A stretch of DNA of 11,003 nucleotides from Acropora yongei. Taxonomy: Eukaryota; Cnidaria; Anthozoa; Scleractinia; Acroporidae. The notes beneath the pieces are model-generated. The model was given only the letters and a program-made list of their open reading frames with translations. It ran no database searches and was not told the DNA's origin. The position numbers and the translations under genes were made by a program. Positions 6,953-11,003 of this stretch are shown one piece after another. The stretch is from assembly GCA_014634225.1 (NCBI GenBank), contig BLFN01000116.1, positions 333,830 through 344,832 on the forward strand. The letters run 5' to 3'. Within the stretch, counting starts at the first letter, position 1. Each line of letters begins with the position of its first letter.

Positions 6953-6976
6953 GTCGTCTTCAGAAGGTATTCCAAG
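6953..6976 (+). CDS. Predicted 24-base microexon of copy 2 Myb-like gene
   Basis: The segment lies between TTTTTATCACCAG (ending 6952) and GTAAGT (6977). Joined to the exon ending 6777 it completes an Arg codon and reads RSSSEGIP plus two bases. It has phase 2 on both sides, and its length is a multiple of three. Such a short exon could be chance, but both sites are strong and the frame is open. Confidence 0.5.
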
Positions 6977-7318
6977 GTAAGTTGTTCGAAATAAGTGAGT
7001 AATATCAATAATATTATCTTTGTATAACTTTGCTGACCCCAAGGTTTTCCTGGCTTTACAGACAAGGTCACAAATAGATTAAATTTGTTGATTCAACAAT
7101 TTTAAATAACGGCAGTTGCGATCGCTGAATTCCTTCTGAGCATTGTATGGTTTATTGACTATTATATCATGAAAATTGAGTTTCTTCTCGTATAACTAAG
7201 TTATGATTTTGAAAAGTGTTCCTTGTGATGTTGTGACTGTCTGATTCAGTTGAGGTGTGTATGTGTTTGTTGTTGTTGTTTTTCTTTAATTTAATTTTTC
7301 TTTTACCGTGGGTCCTTT
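6977..7318. other. Intron of copy 2 Myb-like gene
   Basis: Non-coding sequence between the microexon and the Myb exon. It ends in a long pyrimidine tract (TTTCTTTAATTTAATTTTTC, near 7281-7300) that should precede an acceptor. The AG expected next to ACCGTGGG near 7306-7310 is missing, so the splice site seems to have been mutated. Confidence 0.45.
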
Positions 7319-8149
7319 CGTTGAAAAGCAGAGAAAGACACATTTCTTCTTAGAGAGATTCGTGACGCTGAATCTTACAAATTCAAGCATGACACAAGGA
7401 AGGTGGTCAAGCCTGGAGTGGGGTGGCTAATGGTGTGAACCAACATGAACGATTTAAAGTTATGCCCAGATATCAGAGAAGTGTTAGAGACAGGTTCAAT
7501 ACACTGTTACCTAATGAGGAAAGAGGAGGGAGGGTCAGGAACAAATCCTGAGCCTTTGTCTGATGCAGAGACTATATTAGAACAAATTCAGTTCAGGAAC
7601 AAATTGTGTCAGCAAAGATTGACTTGGCTTCAGCAACGGCCAAAGAAGGTGAACAGCAGAAAAAAAGTGGTAGAAGAAAAGCTATGGCTGTAAGAGATGC
7701 CTGACAGACAGACAGTTTATTCTCTAAAATATAAACAAGTTTACAAAGAAGTATAATGAAAACTTAACGAAAAGGGGGCAAAAATAGAGATGCAGCTATG
7801 GATACATGGGCAAAGTCCAAATATGTGGCTGATCCTGATGAGGAAGAGAGTGCAAAGGAGAAACAAGGAAAGAGGAGAAGAAAGTGTGGCAGTGATGCGT
7901 TCAAGTTCCTTGAAGCCAAATGCCAGGTAGATGCGGTGGTGAAGAAAGAGGGAGTAGCCCTTTGTCAACAATGACTTGCTCTACTGAACAGAAGGGGCAA
8001 GAGAAATTTGAACCCAAATGCTTTTTCAGCAGCAGCAACCGCGGCAACAGGCAGTTCATCAACAACAGCACTTTAACCTTCAGCAAAAACAACTTCAACA
8101 AACTCTAAATTTAATTCTTGCTCTTTTACAACAGACTTCTAAAGACTAA
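7319..8149 (+). pseudogene. Harbinger copy 2 Myb/SANT-like DNA-binding protein, broken
   Basis: A Myb/SANT-like domain is readable across frames. It runs AEKDTFLLREIRDAESYKFK, then a frame change near 7402, then GGQAWSGVANGVNQ and SVRDRFNTLL. A second change near 7525 leads to SGTNPEPLSDAETILEQI, and another leads to EGEQQKKSGRRKAMAVRDA. After an 85-bp insertion (7701-7785) the same frame resumes with AAMDTWAKSKYV and a Lys/Glu-rich segment to TGA at 7972. A final frame gives a Gln-rich tail (QQQQPRQQAVHQQQ) ending at TAA 8147-8149. The first Trp of the domain is TGA (7322-7324). Gene order and domain order match copy 1. It is clearly inactive; the frame at 7445-7693 is only a fragment. Confidence 0.8.
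7701..7785 (-). mobile_element. 85-bp insertion with 8-bp target duplication, likely retroposed
   Basis: AGAGATGC occurs at 7693-7700 and again at 7786-7793. Without the insert the Myb-like frame reads straight across (AVRDA then AMDTW), so the insertion broke an existing coding sequence. On the - strand the insert ends AATAAACTGTCTGTCTGTCAG, with three CTGT units after an AATAAA. A short direct target duplication and a simple-repeat 3' tail fit a strongly 5'-truncated non-LTR retroposon. The family is not identified. The direct repeats are seen; the mechanism is inferred. Confidence 0.7.
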
Positions 8150-8215
8150 GAATCAAGGACGCTGTTTGAGCTAGGCTGTCTGTATGTGCGCAATTACTTG
8201 GTGGGTCTCATTCTC

Positions 8216-8221
8216 AATAAA
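8216..8221 (+). terminator. AATAAA polyadenylation signal for copy 2 Myb-like gene
   Basis: AATAAA lies about 67 bases past the Myb stop at 8149, inside the remains of the oppositely oriented transposase 3' end. The two genes of this element therefore have overlapping or nearly touching 3' ends. Confidence 0.4.
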
Positions 8222-8239
8222 AAATAGAATTCCATAATA

Positions 8240-9255
8240 CTATTTATCCCAGATATTGTAAGTGTTATGATCAAAGATCAGTAAACATTCTATTGGCAAG
8301 CTCAGCCACTTAAAAAAAAAGTCTAAAAACTTGAAAGAGTTTAAAACGTCATCAAACAGCCATTTAATGTAACCGACACCCTGACGGATCTCATTGTTTC
8401 ATTAAACGCTTGCATTTTTGGTGTAAACTTAACGATTTCCCCTACACTGTAGCGGGCCATTAAATGTGGGCGCAGGCGATAGGCAGGATCTCCACAGATG
8501 CACAAAACGTTCCCTGCTGGGCTATAAGCCAACCTTTCCAGGATATTTAGCAGACCAGAGTCTTTTAGCGGCCCTGCATTGTGCCGTCTACCCTCTACCG
8601 GACCATAGAGATTTCCTATTAAGCCATTTAGTAAAGCCAGTAACTGAAATTTTAGCGCATTCACCCGCTTACGCCTACTGTACACTATGTGCTGGATTTC
8701 CCTTGGGCGGCATATGGGTGAACCGTGCCATCCACGAAACTAAAACAGTTAGTAAGAGGACTGCCTTGCTTAGTTATCGCGTTCGCGTACTCTTCAAGGT
8801 CAGCTGGAGAGAGAAAGGCCTGATTCCACTAGGATAAACGAAAACCATGTTTGTTATAGAACCAGTCAAGTACTACGTTTGTGATCATTCATGGCTCTGG
8901 TGTTGAACTACCAAACAGTGGAATCAAATCAAAATATTGACATGGATAGGCTAATCGTTTAAGCATCAAGCAGAGCCCTTCCATTCCACTACAGACTGTT
9001 CCTTGTGGGCACTTAAAAGTTTCCGGAACTTGAAAAGCATCCAATAGAATAGGAAGGTCGTGTTTTGCTACTCTAAAGTGGGTTTCATACTCGCAAGAAT
9101 CAAATGAATCCAAAGAAAATGGGTCGAAATCTCAATATGGGTACGACGGATTAAGTGGCTTGAAATCATCGTACAGTCTGAAAGAATTCTTCATCTTCAA
9201 GTAAACAACTATAATACGCCATTACGAGCGTGTTTCTGGCATCTTCCAAAGACAT
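8240..9255 (-). pseudogene. PIF/Harbinger transposase, broken (copy 2)
   Basis: Starts at ATG 9255 (MSLEDARNTLVMAYYSC). A frame change near 9170 leads to RLYDDFKPLNPSYPY, followed by a stop. Then come FRVAKHDLPILLDAFQVPET, GMEGLCLMLKRLAYPCQYFD, another stop (TGA) and MITNVVLDWFYNKHGF. After a TAG the frame gives FVDGTVHPYAAQG with the first catalytic Asp (8732-8730). A frame change leads to KRVNALKFQLLALLNG, NLYGPVEGRRHNAG and GDPAYRLRPHL, with the second Asp (8490-8488). The expected SVEWLF Glu is lost in a frameshifted T/LKWLFDD stretch (near 8350). KFLDF and a weak C-terminal remnant end near 8240. The full length matches a standard transposase and the segment deleted in copy 1 is present. 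At least three stops and three frame changes make it inactive. Confidence 0.85.
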
Positions 9256-9427
9256 ACTCCTCTGTAACTGTTATTTGGTTCCTTTTTGTTTTAAGGTCAA
9301 GGAAAACCTACCGTCTTCCGTCGCTTTCTTAAATGGCAATTCGCGTTAAATTTTCGCGCCCTTTTACCGTACTCGACCCACTTTTCCACGTACGTAACCT
9401 ACCGTCGCAGGCAACCCTAGTCGGCTA

Positions 9428-9438
9428 TCTTAAAGTCC
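9428..9438 (-). repeat. Right end of Harbinger copy 2 (GGACTTTAAGA)
   Basis: The - strand reads GGACTTTAAGA, identical to the copy 1 right end (6426-6416), and lies at a comparable distance upstream of the transposase start (about 180 bases against 170). This supports a shared Harbinger terminus. No partner was found on the left side. Confidence 0.5.
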
Positions 9439-9660
9439 TTTTTTATAAAGTAACTACGACAGAATAAAGTGTTTGCTTACTGGTCTTGCTAAGCATTTAG
9501 CTTGCTGACTTTCGCGAGCTCGAAGGTGTCGTATTGAGAAATTGATAGAGGTTGGAAACTTGGGTTATCAGTCGGAACCTTTCAAATCTAAGATATCTAT
9601 TAAAATGCGCAATCTTTTGTTGCAGTACTAGTAAGAAGTACTATTTCACGAACGAACGTA
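9439..9660. other. No gene seen
   Basis: Unassigned sequence between the copy 2 right end and the foldback repeat. TTTTGTTGCAG at 9616-9626 looks like a splice acceptor, but no coding exon can be supported after it. Confidence 0.4.
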
Positions 9661-9766
9661 AGTGTTTCATCAGAGTTTCCAAACACGAGAAAATTGATGA
9701 AAGCACCAGGCGGAAGGTCAAGTGCTTTGATTGTTTTTTAGTGTTTGGGAGCCCTGATGAAACACT
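9661..9766. repeat. 106-bp foldback repeat (AGTGTTTCATCAG arms)
   Basis: AGTGTTTCATCAG at 9661-9673 continues to CCAAACAC at 9686. The inverted arm at 9741-9766 runs from GTGTTTGG to CTGATGAAACACT. The 26-bp arms match at 23 positions around a 54-bp centre. This arrangement resembles a common cnidarian foldback or MITE repeat from memory. The open frame 9552-9797 crosses it and is not credible as a gene. Confidence 0.7.
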
Positions 9767-10546
9767 CTGCACGAGTTTTGAAATGGCTTCATATTAATCG
9801 TGCCTTAGGAGTAAAAGTAAATGGAAATATTCACGAATTTTACACACGTTAAAGGCTAGTTTGTTATTAAGAAGTATTGTATTGATATGGTGATCTTCTT
9901 TTCAGAAAGAAGTTCACCAATGTTATCACAATGCTGTGGATGATTGTAAAACCAAGGTTTAATATTAAGTTATTCATTCTTCTGCAATGGCTTTATGACG
10001 TTTTCGGGAAGCAAAATCAGCCGATGAAGAGGTAAAAATATAAAAATGGCCTTATGGAATATTCGAACAATGGCAGAAACAGAGATTGATAAAAGGGTGT
10101 AAGGTCGTTTCGTTGACGTCCAGTTCGGTAACAACGGAAGTCGTTTCCCTAGCTTGTTTGCCTTGGTTCTTTCGCTATCGTCCTGTTCTCTAGAAACCAA
10201 TTATTCGAGCGAGTATGTGACCTTTGTTTGAAAGCTGCCGACTAGCTAGGGCGGATCAGGTTTTATTTGGTTAAAATGTAATAAACATGCAAGCAAAAGA
10301 ATAATTTGTTGGCTGCCATTTTGGAAAAAGGTGTATGAGGTTCTCCAAGTTGTTCCAGACGGAGTTCCTCCCAGACCTCGCTCATTACCTGAAAGCACAA
10401 TTTTCCCGCCAAAGCCGCGTTAAGTGTTTATAAACCCTTCATAGGCACAAATAATGACATAGAGGGGTGACATCATGCACTAAATAGACGCGCTGGTGGA
10501 CAGAGTGCTTTGCCGCTTTACTTACTCATTGAACTGTTGGAAAGGG
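9767..10546. other. No gene seen
   Basis: Unassigned sequence. On the - strand an ATG in good context (AAAATGGCAGCC, near 10322) opens an 18-codon frame, too short to defend. The 76-residue - frame at 9970-10200 shows no domain or splice support. No repeats were recognised. Confidence 0.35.
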
Positions 10547-10590
10547 ACTAACAGGCAACTTACAGGCAACTAACAGGCAACTTACAGGCA
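10547..10590 (+). repeat. Tandem repeat, 4 x 11 bp (ACTWACAGGCA)
   Basis: ACTAACAGGCA and ACTTACAGGCA alternate twice, giving four 11-bp units or two identical 22-bp units, with no other differences. The alternation implies that a diverged pair was duplicated as a 22-bp block. Confidence 0.95.
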
Positions 10591-11003
10591 TCGCCATAAG
10601 GCTAGTTTCAAATGAAAAACTCCCCAGGATATAGCACAAGTGTTATAGAAATGTTCAAAGAAATCTGTTGGGTATCTGGCAACAGTAGGAAAAACGCATA
10701 ATAACCGCTGCCTGTTTGCTTAAGTCATGTTCACGTCTAAATGGACCAGTTCGTGAATGATTTGCATATATAGATTTTGCTTTTAAGGCCAATTAAAATG
10801 ATCTACAACTAGAGTTGTTTACAACAATATGCTTTCTAACTTTAAGCTGATTTTTAGCTTTAGCAAGCTTGGTACATAGATTTAGGAAAACAATGTTGTA
10901 AAAGTGAAGGATTGATTGAAGTCGACATGATTTGACCGCTCTTAGGCTCTCTGTTTGAGTTTTCATAATCAAGACGACGACGTAGTTTTCCATCTGTTTG
11001 CTT
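10591..11003. other. No gene seen
   Basis: AT-rich sequence up to the window edge. The 66-residue - frame at 10793-10993 has no recognisable domain, and no repeats or RNA genes were seen. Confidence 0.4.

Larger units (their letters stand above)
6427..9438. mobile_element. PIF/Harbinger transposon, copy 2 (degenerate)
   Basis: The gene order is the same as in copy 1: Myb-like gene on + (exons from 6737 to 8149) and transposase on - (9255 to about 8240), tail to tail. Protein sequences differ strongly from copy 1, so this is a different family rather than a recent duplicate. The right end is placed at 9438, where the - strand reads GGACTTTAAGATAGCC, sharing its first 11 bases with the copy 1 terminus. 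Upstream of both transposases there is also a GCGCGAAAATTT-like block. No matching left terminal repeat was found between 6427 and 6476, so the left boundary is uncertain. Confidence 0.65.

Noticed and set aside
8466..8837. 123-residue + frame
   Set aside because: It is antisense to the copy 2 transposase, whose conserved DGTV and GDPAY motifs are on the - strand.
9552..9797. 81-residue + frame with several Cys
   Set aside because: It crosses both arms of the foldback repeat, and the Cys residues have no zinc-finger spacing.
1..11003. CRISPR array, bacterial operon or viral insertion
   Set aside because: No spaced direct repeats, ribosome-binding sites or viral proteins were seen; the gene structure is eukaryotic.

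Overview
The window looks like nuclear DNA of an anthozoan cnidarian, most likely a stony coral. It is AT-rich and intron-bearing, with GT-AG splice sites, AATAAA/ATTAAA signals and dense interspersed repeats. Several repeats (a tRNA-derived SINE, a MITE with GACGGCAACGGCAACGA ends, CGACTTGTCCC-type dyads) resemble families I associate with coral genomes; that attribution is from memory, not from a search. I see no host gene that can be defended. A 417-base assembly gap lies at 3087-3503.

Layout. Positions 1-2563 hold repeats only: a 237-bp inverted-repeat element with promoter-like motifs (4-240), inverted repeats (511-680), dyads (1021-1105), a degraded interspersed repeat (about 1425-1690) and a 340-bp MITE (2224-2563). 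Positions 2564-9438 are occupied by two neighbouring PIF/Harbinger DNA transposons. Each has a Myb/SANT-like gene on the + strand and a DDE transposase on the - strand, arranged tail to tail. Copy 1 (about 2564-6426) has 22-bp terminal inverted repeats matching at 20 positions, and carries the gap and a SINE inside. Copy 2 (about 6427-9438) has a recognisable right end only. Positions 9439-11003 hold a foldback repeat (9661-9766), a 4 x 11-bp tandem repeat (10547-10590) and otherwise unassigned sequence.

How the genes work together. In the PIF/Harbinger superfamily the Myb-like protein partners the nuclease, aiding nuclear import and binding of element ends, and the transposase cuts and pastes. 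Here neither pair is functional. Both Myb genes carry stops and frameshifts, and copy 2's Myb gene also carries an 85-bp insertion with an 8-bp target duplication. Copy 2's transposase has stops, frameshifts and no catalytic Glu. Copy 1's transposase is the most interesting object: it has lost the catalytic core by an in-frame deletion, yet two GT-AG-joined exons (5635-6256 and 5109-5299) still give an open frame of 270 residues. Both Myb genes begin with a small ATG-bearing exon that contributes exactly 32 coding bases, so the exon structure is shared by the two families.
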